NCBI GenBank assembly: GCA_048498135.1
Contig: JBEHYO010000014.1
Location: 1 to 50,984 of the forward strand
Source of the DNA: Dokdonella_A sp937902695
Lineage (GTDB): Bacteria > Pseudomonadota > Gammaproteobacteria > Xanthomonadales > Rhodanobacteraceae
Direction of reading: 5' to 3'
DNA: 50,984 nucleotides
The position numbers and the translations under genes were made by a program. Shown here piece by piece: positions 8,931 through 17,415 of this stretch. Position 1 is the first letter of the stretch. Each line of letters opens with the position of its first letter. The notes beneath the pieces are model-generated. The model worked only from the letters and a program-made list of their open reading frames with translations. It was not told the origin of the DNA and searched no databases.

Positions 8931-11009
8931 TCACGAACCCCGCTGGGGATCGAACGTGCCGGCGAAGATCGCATCGGGCGGCAGCGGCGCGACATAGCTC
9001 GGCACTCCCGGATAGCCGGCCGGGAAGCTCCAGCCGGACGAGAAATCCGGCTGCAGGATCGTCACGCGCCCCGCGTTGTCGCCGACGAAGAGCAAGCCGT
9101 CGTCGGAAAGCCGCAGGTTCGTCACGACCTGGCATTGGCTCGCGTTGCCGGGCACGACGCAATCGGTCGATTGCAGCGGTGCGCCGTTGCGGTCGTAGCG
9201 GTCGATCTCGGCGCCGCGACGGCCGACATAGACGTCGCCGTTCGCGGCGACCGCGATGCTGACCGTATCGACGAAGCGCGGATCTCCGGCGGGCTGAAAC
9301 TCGCCCAGCGGCTGCAGCGATTCGGGATCGTAGGCGCGCACGACATATCTCGGATCGCCGGTGAGCGGCTCGCCGAGGAGATAGACGCGCCCATCCTTGC
9401 CGCGCACGGCGTCGAAGACCGCGAGATCGGTCGCGATCGGCGCGCTCTCGATGCCGGCCTCGAAAACCGTCACGCCGTAGAAGTCCTGCATCATCGAGAG
9501 CCCGCCGACGGTCAGGAACCAGCGCGATCCCGCGTGCGCGATCGTGCCGCAATAGCCGGTCGCGCGCCCGGCTGCGGTCGCGTAGGTCCAGGTGTCGCGG
9601 TTCGCCGCAAAGAGGCCGAGCTGCAGCGCCGCCGGAGGCGTGCCGCCTTGCTGCGCGGCGAAGCCGGCCACGCCGATCGCATCGACGCCGCAGATGTACT
9701 GATACGGGAGCGCCGGCGAGTAGACGCGCTGGAGCTCGTTGCCGCTGCGATCGTATTCGGTGACGAAGCCGAGATTCGAGACGAACACGCCGCCGGCCGC
9801 GACGCGAACCGAGGCAGGCGGCCCGAGGTCGACGCCGGCGTACTCGAATGCGCCGGCCTCGCAGCCGGCGCCGCTCGGGCGCGGCGTGCCGCGCGCGTCG
9901 GTCGTGACAGGATTGCCGCTTGCATCGGTGCAGCTGCCCGCGTCGATCGCGACGCTGCCGGCGTGCACCGGAATCGTCGCGACGGGTCCGCCGTAGTCGC
10001 CTGGCGCGGCGAGCGCGAGCGCCGGGCGCGCGATCGGCGTGACATCGCCGCAACTCGTGTCGTCGGCGAAGTTGGCCCCGGTCAGCGTGACGTCGGCGTC
10101 CTCGCCCGAGAACAGCGGATCGAGATCGCAGAGCGGATACGAGCCGCCGCCGGGGCTCTGCACGATGAGGTTGTTCGCGAGCACGTTCGACGATCCGCCG
10201 CGCAGGCTGAGCGCCCGCGGCACGTTGCCGACGAACGTCGAGAAGCTGATCGCGCCGTGTTCGGCGACGTCGATCGCGCTGCCGGTCGTGTTGTCGTGGA
10301 ACGTGCTGTTGACGACGTCGGCGTCCACCGCGGCCAGTGCGCCGCCGATGTTGCGCGCGAACGTGCTGTTGGAGATGCGGATGTTTCCGGCGTGGACGGC
10401 CGCCGAGCCGAGCGTGTTGTCCGTCCGGTTGTCGCTCACGGTGGACGCGTCGATGGTGACCGTCGCCGCCGGCGCGTAGACCGCTCCGCCCCAGGTCGAC
10501 GACGTGTTGTGCGTCAGCGTCACATGATCGAGCACGAGCGTGGACTGGTACGCGAACACGGCGCCGCCGCCGTCTACGGAGTCGTCGCAGCCGTTCGTCA
10601 ACGTCAGGTTGCGGAGCTCGAGGTGTCCGCCCGTCAATACGGAGAAAAAGCGCATGTGCGGTCCGACGTGCGGATCGCAGCCGTCGAAGCTCGTCGCAAG
10701 CGTCGCGCCATTGCCGCGGATGACGACGTAGCTGCTCACGATCGGAAACGCCGCGTTGAAGCTGTCCGCGGCCCAGTCGCTCAAGGTGATCGTCGCCGCC
10801 GCCGGAAGCTCGATCTGGTCGACGCCGCTGCCGGCGGGGCACGTTCCGACGGGCTCGTGGTAGCGGACGGCCGTCATCGCATCGAGCAGCGTGCAGGCGC
10901 CGCTGTCGAGCCCGGGCTCGGTGGAATCGACCGTGATCAGCGCCGCGCGCGCCGGTGTGCACGCGGCGAACGCGAAGATCAGAACGAACGCGGTGCGCAG
11001 CGCGTGCAT
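8931..11009 (-). CDS. Secreted parallel beta-helix plus propeller-like protein
   Basis: 692 residues; ATG at 11009 follows GGGGGAG. Signal peptide at 1-23 (TPARA/ALITV). The N-terminal half opens with ITVDSTEPGLDSGACTLLDAM, close to the CSLREA-type start of right-handed beta-helix surface proteins, then gives repeated rungs (LDHVTLTHNTSS, IRISNSTFARN, VNSTFHDN, ISFSTFVGN) and the AIDAGSC plus DARGTPRP element typical of choice-of-anchor-Q proteins. The C-terminal ~330 residues look like propeller/NHL segments (DVYVGRRGAEIDRYDRNG). It ends in PDAIFAGTFDP, resembling the short IFxxGFD/E tail seen in many secreted proteins of this lineage. Likely surface-exposed or secreted; substrate unknown. 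Confidence 0.8.
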   Translation of the reverse strand: MHALRTAFVLIFAFAACTPARAALITVDSTEPGLDSGACTLLDAMTAVRYHEPVGTCPAGSGVDQIELPAAATITLSDWAADSFNAAFPIVSSYVVIRGNGATLATSFDGCDPHVGPHMRFFSVLTGGHLELRNLTLTNGCDDSVDGGGAVFAYQSTLVLDHVTLTHNTSSTWGGAVYAPAATVTIDASTVSDNRTDNTLGSAAVHAGNIRISNSTFARNIGGALAAVDADVVNSTFHDNTTGSAIDVAEHGAISFSTFVGNVPRALSLRGGSSNVLANNLIVQSPGGGSYPLCDLDPLFSGEDADVTLTGANFADDTSCGDVTPIARPALALAAPGDYGGPVATIPVHAGSVAIDAGSCTDASGNPVTTDARGTPRPSGAGCEAGAFEYAGVDLGPPASVRVAAGGVFVSNLGFVTEYDRSGNELQRVYSPALPYQYICGVDAIGVAGFAAQQGGTPPAALQLGLFAANRDTWTYATAAGRATGYCGTIAHAGSRWFLTVGGLSMMQDFYGVTVFEAGIESAPIATDLAVFDAVRGKDGRVYLLGEPLTGDPRYVVRAYDPESLQPLGEFQPAGDPRFVDTVSIAVAANGDVYVGRRGAEIDRYDRNGAPLQSTDCVVPGNASQCQVVTNLRLSDDGLLFVGDNAGRVTILQPDFSSGWSFPAGYPGVPSYVAPLPPDAIFAGTFDPQRGS

Positions 11010-11054
11010 GTCGCTCCCCCGACGGAAGGCACGGCACCGGAAGGTGCGCGGCGC

Positions 11055-12218
11055 CTAATCTAGCATTTGTGGACTTGTGGTGGGATTCGCGGGTGAGGCC
11101 GCAAGCACGACCCGCAGCACGTCGCGCGCGGCATGCGGCCGGCCGAGCGCTTTGGCGCGCGCAGCCATCGCGGCGAGACGGGCGGGCGCGGCGGTGAGCT
11201 CGCGCACGCGCCATTCGAGCGCGTTCGCGTCGATCGCCTTCAGCGCGGCGCCCTGCTCGAGCAGGTAGTCGCAGTTGCGTTCTTCCTGGCCTGGGATCGG
11301 CGCGTGCACGATCATCGGGAGCCCCATCGCGAGGCATTCGGACGTCGTGAGCCCGCCCGGCTTCGTGATCACGAGATCGGAGGCGGCCATCAGCCGCTCG
11401 ACGCGGTTCGTGAAGCCCTGCGCGACGAGCCGCCGCGGATGGCGCCTGGCGAGCGCCTGGAGCCGCTGCAGCATGTCGGCGTTGCGGCCGGCGAGCGCGA
11501 TCAGCTGGATATCCTGATCGAGCGCGAGGAGCCGCGCGGCGACGTCGTCGAGCCCGCCGAGCCCCGCGCCGCCGCCCATCAGGAGAATGGTCCTGCGATC
11601 GGCGTCGATGCCGAGCTCGGCCGCGCATTCGCCGCGCGGCGGCGGCGACGCGAAGCTCGGCATGATCGGAATGCCGGTCACGTGCGTCTGCGCCGCCCCG
11701 ATCCCGCGCGCGTGCGCGCGGAATGCGACCTCGTCGCTCGCAACGAAGTAGCCGGCCATGTCCGGCACGATCCACATGCCGTGCAGGTCGAAATCGGTGA
11801 TCTGCACGTAGACCGGGCTCGTCACGCGGCCGCGCGCGCGTTCGCGCATCAGGAGCTCGGCCGGCAGGAAATGTGTGCAGACGATGGCGTCCGGTACGAA
11901 CGCCGCGACGGCCTTGCGGAGTTTCAGCGTGTTGAGCCGCTCGATCGCGCGGCGCACGCGCGCGAGCGGCGTGCTCGGCGGCGTGCGATCCATGATGCGG
12001 TAGAGCATCGCCCACACCGCCGGGTGATGTTCGACCAGCTTGAGGTAGAAATCGGTGTAGAGCGCGCGGAACGCGGACGAAACGAAATCCATCACGTCCA
12101 GATGCTGCGCGACGAGGCCTTGCGCCTCCGCGGCGACGCGCAGGGCTTCGGCCGCGCGCACGTGGCCGGCACCGGCCGAGACGCTGAGCAGCAGGACGCG
12201 CCTGCGCGTCCGGTTCAT
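11055..12218 (-). CDS. Processive diacylglycerol glycosyltransferase (UgtP / MGDG-synthase-like, GT28)
   Basis: 387 residues. The N-terminus LLLSVSAGAGHVRAAEAL (about 9-26) is the MGDG_synth signature (GxGH), and the C-terminal Rossmann domain holds the donor site: MGGGAGLGG (about 214-222), GFTNRVERLMAASD, and TKPGGLTTSECLAMGLPMI (about 285-303). The family transfers hexoses from a UDP-sugar to diacylglycerol at the inner face of the membrane, making glycolipids. The ATG at 12218 overlaps the stop of the upstream MFS-acyltransferase gene by 4 bp (ATGA), so the two are translationally coupled. This fits a membrane-lipid pathway in which the acyltransferase supplies phosphatidic acid that is later glycosylated as diacylglycerol. 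Sugar specificity cannot be read from sequence. Confidence 0.88.
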   Translation of the reverse strand: MNRTRRRVLLLSVSAGAGHVRAAEALRVAAEAQGLVAQHLDVMDFVSSAFRALYTDFYLKLVEHHPAVWAMLYRIMDRTPPSTPLARVRRAIERLNTLKLRKAVAAFVPDAIVCTHFLPAELLMRERARGRVTSPVYVQITDFDLHGMWIVPDMAGYFVASDEVAFRAHARGIGAAQTHVTGIPIMPSFASPPPRGECAAELGIDADRRTILLMGGGAGLGGLDDVAARLLALDQDIQLIALAGRNADMLQRLQALARRHPRRLVAQGFTNRVERLMAASDLVITKPGGLTTSECLAMGLPMIVHAPIPGQEERNCDYLLEQGAALKAIDANALEWRVRELTAAPARLAAMAARAKALGRPHAARDVLRVVLAASPANPTTSPQMLD

Positions 12219-14092
12219 GCCTCGTCGCCGCGGAGCGCGCGCACGCGCGCTTCGAGCGCCGCCGCGGTGGCCTCGCCGGGCGGGACCGGTTGCCCGATCG
12301 CGACCTCGATGCGCGCGCGAAACCGGCGCGGCAACCGCATGCGCCCGAGCGCCGAATCGCGCCGGCTGAACACCGAGCCCCAGAGCCCGCGGAGCGCGAT
12401 CGGCACGACCGGCACCGGCTGCGTTGCGAGAATCCGCTCGATGCCGGGGCGGAACGGCCCGACCTCGCCGTCGCGCGTGATGCCGCCTTCCGGAAAGATG
12501 CAGACGAGATCGCCGGCAGCGAGCGTCCGCTCGACCTCGGCGAACGCGCGCTCCATCAGCGCTTCGTCTTCCCTGCGGCCGGCGATCGGAATCGCCTTCG
12601 CGGTGCGGAAGATGAAGCGCAGCACCGGGATGTTGAAGATCCTGTAATACATGACGAAGCGCGGCGGCCGGCGCGTCACCGCGTTGACGATCAGGGGATC
12701 CATGAAGCTCACGTGGTTGGCGACGAGCACGGCGGCGCCTGCTTCGGGCAGGTTGTCCGCGCCCGCGACGCGGATGCGATAGAGCACGCTCACGATCAGC
12801 CACGAGAGGAATCGCATCAGGAACTCGGGGACGAGCGTGTAGATGTAGATCGCGACGGCTGCGTTGAGGATCGCGGTGATGAGGAAGATCTGCGGAATCG
12901 TGAGTCCCGCCGCGCCGAGCCCGATGCCGAACGCGGCCGCCGCGACGATGAAGAGCGCGTTGATGATGTTGTTGCCGGCGATCACGCGCGAAAGCTCGCT
13001 CTTCGGCGCGCGGCTCTGCACGAGCGCGAACAGCGGCACGATGTAGAAGCCGGCGAATACGCCGACGAGGACGAAATCGGCGACGATGCGCCAGCTCCCG
13101 GGCGCGCCGAGGAACGCGAACGCCGAGAGCTCGTGCAGCGTCGCGGCGGCAGGCCGCGCGAAGTAGAGGTCGATGCCGAACAGCGTGAGGCCGATCGAGC
13201 CGAACGGCACGAGGCCGATCTCGACGCGGCGTCCGGACAGCTTCTCGCACAAGAGCGACCCGACGCCGACGCCGATCGAGAACAGCGCGAGCACCAGGAT
13301 CGACACCGATTCGCTGCCGCCGAGGAAGACCTTCGTATAGTTCGGCAGCTGCATCGTGAAGACGCCGCCGAAGAACCAGAACCACGAGATGCCGAGCACC
13401 GAGTTGAAGACGGTGCGGTTCTTCGTCACGAAGCCGAGCACCTGCAAGGTCTCGGTGAACGGATTCCAGTTGAATCTGAGATCGGGCGCCGTCGCCGGCG
13501 CCGGTGGGATCGCGCGGCAGACGAGGTAACCCGCGGCTGCGATCGTCAGCACCAGGATCGACGCAGCGACCGGACCTGCGCTCGCCATCGCCGAGCCGCC
13601 GGCGATCATGCCGATCAGGATCGCCAGCGAGGTGCCCGTCTCGACCAGCGCGTTGCCGCCGACGAGCTCGTCCGGATGCAGCGTCTGCGGCAGGATCGCG
13701 TACTTGATCGGCCCGAACAGCGTCGAGTGAAGGCCCATCAGGAACAGCACGGTCAGCATCAGCCAGAGGCTGTGCCGGTAGAACGCGACCGACGCGAGCG
13801 CCATCGCGGCGATCTCGAACAGCTTGACGAAGCGGATGATGCGCGTCTTCTCGAACTTCTCGGCCAGCTGACCCGCGGTCGCCGAGAACAGGAAGAACGG
13901 CAGGATGAACAGCGCCGGCGCGATGTTCGAGTAGAAGCCGACCGCGCTTTCGTCGAGGCCCATGTGGAACCCGACGAGCACGATCAGCGCGTTGCGGAAC
14001 GCGTTGTCGTTGAATGCGCCGAACGCCTGGGTCGCGAAGAACGGCGCGAAACGCCTCAGGCCGAGCAGTGCGAACTGGGTCTGTCCCGACAT
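12215..14092 (-). CDS. LplT-like MFS transporter fused to PlsC-type 1-acylglycerol-phosphate acyltransferase
   Basis: 625 residues. Residues ~10-420 form a 12-helix MFS transporter of the lysophospholipid transporter type (opening FGAFNDNAFRNAL; LFGPIKYAILPQ about 125-135). Residues ~425-620 are a PlsC acyltransferase with the NHVSFMD box (H460, D465) and FPEGGITRDGE (about 533-543). In the well-known three-part relative an acyl-ACP synthetase follows; it is missing here, so the protein is a two-domain form. It likely flips lysophospholipid inward and re-acylates it, or makes phosphatidic acid. The downstream glycosyltransferase overlaps by 4 bp, indicating one operon. Confidence 0.88.
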   Translation of the reverse strand: MSGQTQFALLGLRRFAPFFATQAFGAFNDNAFRNALIVLVGFHMGLDESAVGFYSNIAPALFILPFFLFSATAGQLAEKFEKTRIIRFVKLFEIAAMALASVAFYRHSLWLMLTVLFLMGLHSTLFGPIKYAILPQTLHPDELVGGNALVETGTSLAILIGMIAGGSAMASAGPVAASILVLTIAAAGYLVCRAIPPAPATAPDLRFNWNPFTETLQVLGFVTKNRTVFNSVLGISWFWFFGGVFTMQLPNYTKVFLGGSESVSILVLALFSIGVGVGSLLCEKLSGRRVEIGLVPFGSIGLTLFGIDLYFARPAAATLHELSAFAFLGAPGSWRIVADFVLVGVFAGFYIVPLFALVQSRAPKSELSRVIAGNNIINALFIVAAAAFGIGLGAAGLTIPQIFLITAILNAAVAIYIYTLVPEFLMRFLSWLIVSVLYRIRVAGADNLPEAGAAVLVANHVSFMDPLIVNAVTRRPPRFVMYYRIFNIPVLRFIFRTAKAIPIAGRREDEALMERAFAEVERTLAAGDLVCIFPEGGITRDGEVGPFRPGIERILATQPVPVVPIALRGLWGSVFSRRDSALGRMRLPRRFRARIEVAIGQPVPPGEATAAALEARVRALRGDEA

Positions 14093-14230
14093 GAGGCTCC
14101 CCGCGGCGGACGGGAGAATCTACCAGAGCGGCCACGGCGGCCGCATGCGCGGAACGGCCGCGGGATCGCGTGAACTCGCGCTGCGCGATGTGGTCCGAGC
14201 CCCGTTCCGACCCCGAACGCGCCGAGCGGG

Positions 14231-14236
14231 TAAACT
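14231..14236 (+). promoter_or_regulatory. Possible -10 element for the TPR gene
   Basis: TAAACT, the only AT-rich hexamer in this divergent gap, lies 34 bp before the TPR gene start. No convincing -35 is visible, so this is tentative. Confidence 0.3.
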
Positions 14237-14270
14237 GCGCGTCCTTTTTCGCCGCACGTATCGATTTCCG

Positions 14271-15986
14271 ATGGCAAGATTCCTTTCTTCGAAGCCGCTC
14301 GCGGCCGCGCTCGCCGCGCTTCTACTCCTCGTCGCCGTGCCGGCGTTCGCCGCCGAAGCGCTCGTCAAGCCGGTGCCCGTGCCGGATCTTTCCCGGCTGC
14401 CGGCCGACAAGGCGAAGGCGCTCCGCGATGCGCGCATCGACTTCGAGAAGATGAAGCCGACGCTCGTCGGCGACAAGCTCGCCGGCGCGTATGCGCTGCT
14501 CGGCTCGTTCTATGCACAGGGCGGCTTCTATCCGGAAGCAGCAGTCGCGCTCGAGGATGCCGCCGCCCTCGCGCCGAACGACGCGCGCTGGATCTATGCG
14601 CAGGGCATCCTCGCGCGCATCCAGAACCAGAACCCGGCAGCGCAGCAATACTTCGAGAAGGCGTTCGCGATCGATCAGCACTACCTGCCGATGCGCATGG
14701 CGCTCGTCAACATCCGGATCGAGCAGGGCGATCTCGACGGCGCGAAGAAGCTCCTGACCGACTACACGGCGGGCAATCCGAGCGATGCCGTCTCGTACGC
14801 GATGCTCGGCGAGATCGACCTGAAGCAGAAGCGCTATGCCGAGGCCGTGGAAGCGACGAACAAGGCGCTCGCCAATGATCCGCAGGCGACCAAGCTCTAT
14901 GCGCAGCTTGCCGACGCGTACACCGGCGCCGGCAATGCGAAGGCCGCGTCGGAGGCGCGCGCGAAAGTCGGCCAGGGCGCGCCCTCGCTCGGCGATCCGA
15001 TCATGCTGGGTCTCCTGCAGACGCAGGTGACGCCGCCGGCGCCCGCGCCCGCGCAGTCGCAGGCAGCGGACAAGAACGAAGCCGCCGCGCCGTCCGGCGT
15101 TTCGCCGGCGGCGCTGCGCGCACTGACGCCGACGCGCGAAGCCGAGTTCCTGCTCGAGACCGGCCAGTACGACGCCGCGCGGCAGAAGCTCGACGGCGCG
15201 CTGCGCTCGCGCCCGAACGATTCGGAGCTGCTCTACACCTACGCGCGCGTCGAAGCGGCCGACGGTAATCTCGCGCAGGCGAAGTCGCGCGCGCAGGCTG
15301 CCATCGACGCGAACCCGCGCGATCCCGCCGCATGGGCCGTGCTCGGTCGCGTGCTCGAGATGTCGAAGGATGACCGCGGCGCGCAGGAGGCGTACGAGAA
15401 ATCGCTTGCGATCGATCCGAAATCCGACGCGGAGGTCGCCGTGGGCAATCTGCTGATGCGCAACGGCCGTTACGACGACGCGGCCGCGAGCTATCGCAAG
15501 CTGGCCCAGGCGGCACCCGGCGATGCCGAAGCGTGGACGCGGCTCATGGCCGCCCAGGCCGCGGCGGGCAAGTGCGCGGCGGCGATCCGCGAGATCAATG
15601 GCGTGCTCGCCAAGGATGCGCGCAACGGCATCCTGATGCAGCTTTTCGTGCGCCTTACGGCGACGTGTCCGGCGAGCACGGTCGAAGAGAAGCGCATGGC
15701 GCTCGACTACGGCGAGAAGCTCTACCATCAGAGCGACGCGGCGCCGGTCGCCGAGGCCTACGCGCTCGCACTCGCCGCCAACGGCAAATGGGATGACGCT
15801 GCGAAGATCCAGCAGGGCGCGATGTTCGTGCTCGTGCGCAACAACCGCAAGGGCGAGCTGCCGGGCTATCGCGATTTCCTGCAGCAGTTCCAGGCGCACA
15901 AGCTGCCGGACAAACCGTGGCCGCCGATGAGCACCCTGCTGAAGCCGGAGCGGCCGGCGCCGGATGTCAAAGGCGCGGCGAGGTAG
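14271..15986 (+). CDS. Exported tetratricopeptide-repeat protein
   Basis: 571 residues from the ATG at 14271. The signal peptide is residues 1-28 (AALLLLVAVPAFA/AEAL). Two TPR blocks follow, about residues 60-240 and 290-480, with canonical spacing (GAYALLGSFYAQGGFYPEA, NPAAQQYFEKAFAIDQHYLP), joined by a Pro/Ala/Gln-rich linker near 250-275. TPR superhelices mediate protein-protein contacts, so it is probably a periplasmic scaffold or assembly factor. The ATG lies close to a TAAACT -10-like hexamer. The gene stands alone between divergent lipid genes and the convergent purD. No partner can be named. Confidence 0.8.
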   Translation: MARFLSSKPLAAALAALLLLVAVPAFAAEALVKPVPVPDLSRLPADKAKALRDARIDFEKMKPTLVGDKLAGAYALLGSFYAQGGFYPEAAVALEDAAALAPNDARWIYAQGILARIQNQNPAAQQYFEKAFAIDQHYLPMRMALVNIRIEQGDLDGAKKLLTDYTAGNPSDAVSYAMLGEIDLKQKRYAEAVEATNKALANDPQATKLYAQLADAYTGAGNAKAASEARAKVGQGAPSLGDPIMLGLLQTQVTPPAPAPAQSQAADKNEAAAPSGVSPAALRALTPTREAEFLLETGQYDAARQKLDGALRSRPNDSELLYTYARVEAADGNLAQAKSRAQAAIDANPRDPAAWAVLGRVLEMSKDDRGAQEAYEKSLAIDPKSDAEVAVGNLLMRNGRYDDAAASYRKLAQAAPGDAEAWTRLMAAQAAAGKCAAAIREINGVLAKDARNGILMQLFVRLTATCPASTVEEKRMALDYGEKLYHQSDAAPVAEAYALALAANGKWDDAAKIQQGAMFVLVRNNRKGELPGYRDFLQQFQAHKLPDKPWPPMSTLLKPERPAPDVKGAAR

Positions 15987-16008
15987 CGCGTCGCAGGCGC
16001 GCCAAAGC

Positions 16009-17286
16009 CTACTTGCCCAGCGCGCGATGCCCGATGTCGCGCCGATAGAACGAACCGTCCAGACGAATGCGCCGCGCGGCATCATAAGCACGGTCGCGCG
16101 CCACGCCCAGATCGTCGCCGAGCGCACAGACCGTCAGCACGCGACCGCCGGCGCTGACGATCGCGCCGTTCTCCTCGCGCGTGCCGGCGTGGAACACTTT
16201 GACGCCCTCGCCGGACGCATCGGCAAGCCCCGAAACCGGATCGCCGCCGCGCACCTTGCCCGGATATCCGCTCGCGGCGATGACGACGCCGATCGCCGGC
16301 CGCGGATCCCAGCGCACGCTCCGTCCGGCGAGATCGCCGTCGAGCGCGGCGAGCACGAGCTCGGCGAGATCGGATTCGAGCCGCAGCATGATCGGCTGCG
16401 TCTCCGGATCGCCGAAGCGCACGTTGAACTCGATGACCTTCGGCGCGCCGTCGCGGCCGATCATGAGGCCCGCGTAGAGGAAGCCCGTGAACGGCGCGCC
16501 TTCGGCGGCCATGCCCGCGAGCGTCGGGCGGATGACTTCGTCGACGATGCGCCGATCGACAGCCGCCGTCACGACCGGCGCCGGCGAATAGGCGCCCATG
16601 CCGCCGGTATTCGGGCCGAGGTCGCCTTCGTCGCGGCGCTTGTGGTCCTGGCTCGTCGCCATCGGCACGAAATCCGTGCCGTCGCTCATGACGATGTAGC
16701 TCGCTTCCTCGCCGTCGAGGAACTCCTCGATGACGACGCGCGCCGAGGCATCGCCGAATGCATGGGCGCCGAGCATGTCGCGAAGCGCCTGCTCGGCGTC
16801 GGCGAGCGTCAGCGCGACGATGACGCCCTTGCCGGCCGCAAGGCCGTCGGCCTTGATGACGATCGGCGCGCCGCGGCGGCGCACGCAGGCGAGCGCGGCG
16901 TCGAGCTCGGTGAAGACTTCGTACGCAGCAGTCGGGATGTTGTGCCGGCGCAGGAAATCCTTCGCGAACGACTTCGAGCCTTCGAGCTGCGCCGCGATGC
17001 GCGTCGGGCCGAAGCACTTCAGGCCGGCCGCCCGGAAGCGATCGACGATGCCCGCGACGAGCGGTCCTTCGGGGCCGACGACGGTGAGATCGATCGCTTC
17101 GCGCCGCACCAGCGCGATCAGGCCGTCGAGGTCGGCGGCGGCGACGTCGGCGTTGCGAAGGCCGGGCTCGCGCGCGGTGCCGGCGTTGCCGGGCGCGACG
17201 ACGACTTCGTCGACGCGCGGCGATTGCTTGAGGCGCCACGCGAGCGCGTGCTCGCGGCCGCCGGAGCCGATGACGAGAACTTTCAT
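16009..17286 (-). CDS. purD: Phosphoribosylamine-glycine ligase (GAR synthetase)
   Basis: 425 residues, the usual length. It catalyses ATP-dependent joining of glycine to 5-phosphoribosylamine, the second step of de novo purine synthesis. Visible hallmarks are the N-terminal MKVLVIGSGGREHALAWRL, the ATP-grasp core (APIVIKADGLAAGKGVIVA), the metal-binding FNVRFGDPETQ and the GxMGAYSPAP motif. It is the last gene of the fis-purH-purD order, separated from purH by 129 bp that hold a REP-like inverted repeat. Confidence 0.97.
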   Translation of the reverse strand: MKVLVIGSGGREHALAWRLKQSPRVDEVVVAPGNAGTAREPGLRNADVAAADLDGLIALVRREAIDLTVVGPEGPLVAGIVDRFRAAGLKCFGPTRIAAQLEGSKSFAKDFLRRHNIPTAAYEVFTELDAALACVRRRGAPIVIKADGLAAGKGVIVALTLADAEQALRDMLGAHAFGDASARVVIEEFLDGEEASYIVMSDGTDFVPMATSQDHKRRDEGDLGPNTGGMGAYSPAPVVTAAVDRRIVDEVIRPTLAGMAAEGAPFTGFLYAGLMIGRDGAPKVIEFNVRFGDPETQPIMLRLESDLAELVLAALDGDLAGRSVRWDPRPAIGVVIAASGYPGKVRGGDPVSGLADASGEGVKVFHAGTREENGAIVSAGGRVLTVCALGDDLGVARDRAYDAARRIRLDGSFYRRDIGHRALGK

Positions 17287-17332
17287 GGGGAGCCGGGATT
17301 CGAGATTCGGGATTTGGGAGAGGCTACAACAT

Positions 17333-17406
17333 CGTCGTCCCGGCGAAAGCCGGGGCCCACGTTGCCCTGAAAATCAAGTTGGATCCCGGCTTTCGCCGGG
17401 ATGACG
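17333..17406. repeat. REP-like inverted-pair repeat, copy 1 (purH-purD gap)
   Basis: Left arm 17333-17354 and right arm 17385-17406 match in reverse complement at 21 of 22 positions (core CCCGGCGAAAGCCGGG), and each arm is itself a small hairpin. The spacer CCACGTT...TCAAGTTGGAT resembles that of the copy at 23970-24038. This architecture is that of REPIN-like repeats dispersed in many proteobacteria. Confidence 0.85.
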
Positions 17407-17415
17407 GCCGGGACG

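Noticed and set aside
8836..12015. 1059-codon minus-strand frame crossing the beta-helix gene and the glycosyltransferase
   Set aside because: Different frame from both real genes, highly Arg-rich, no motif.
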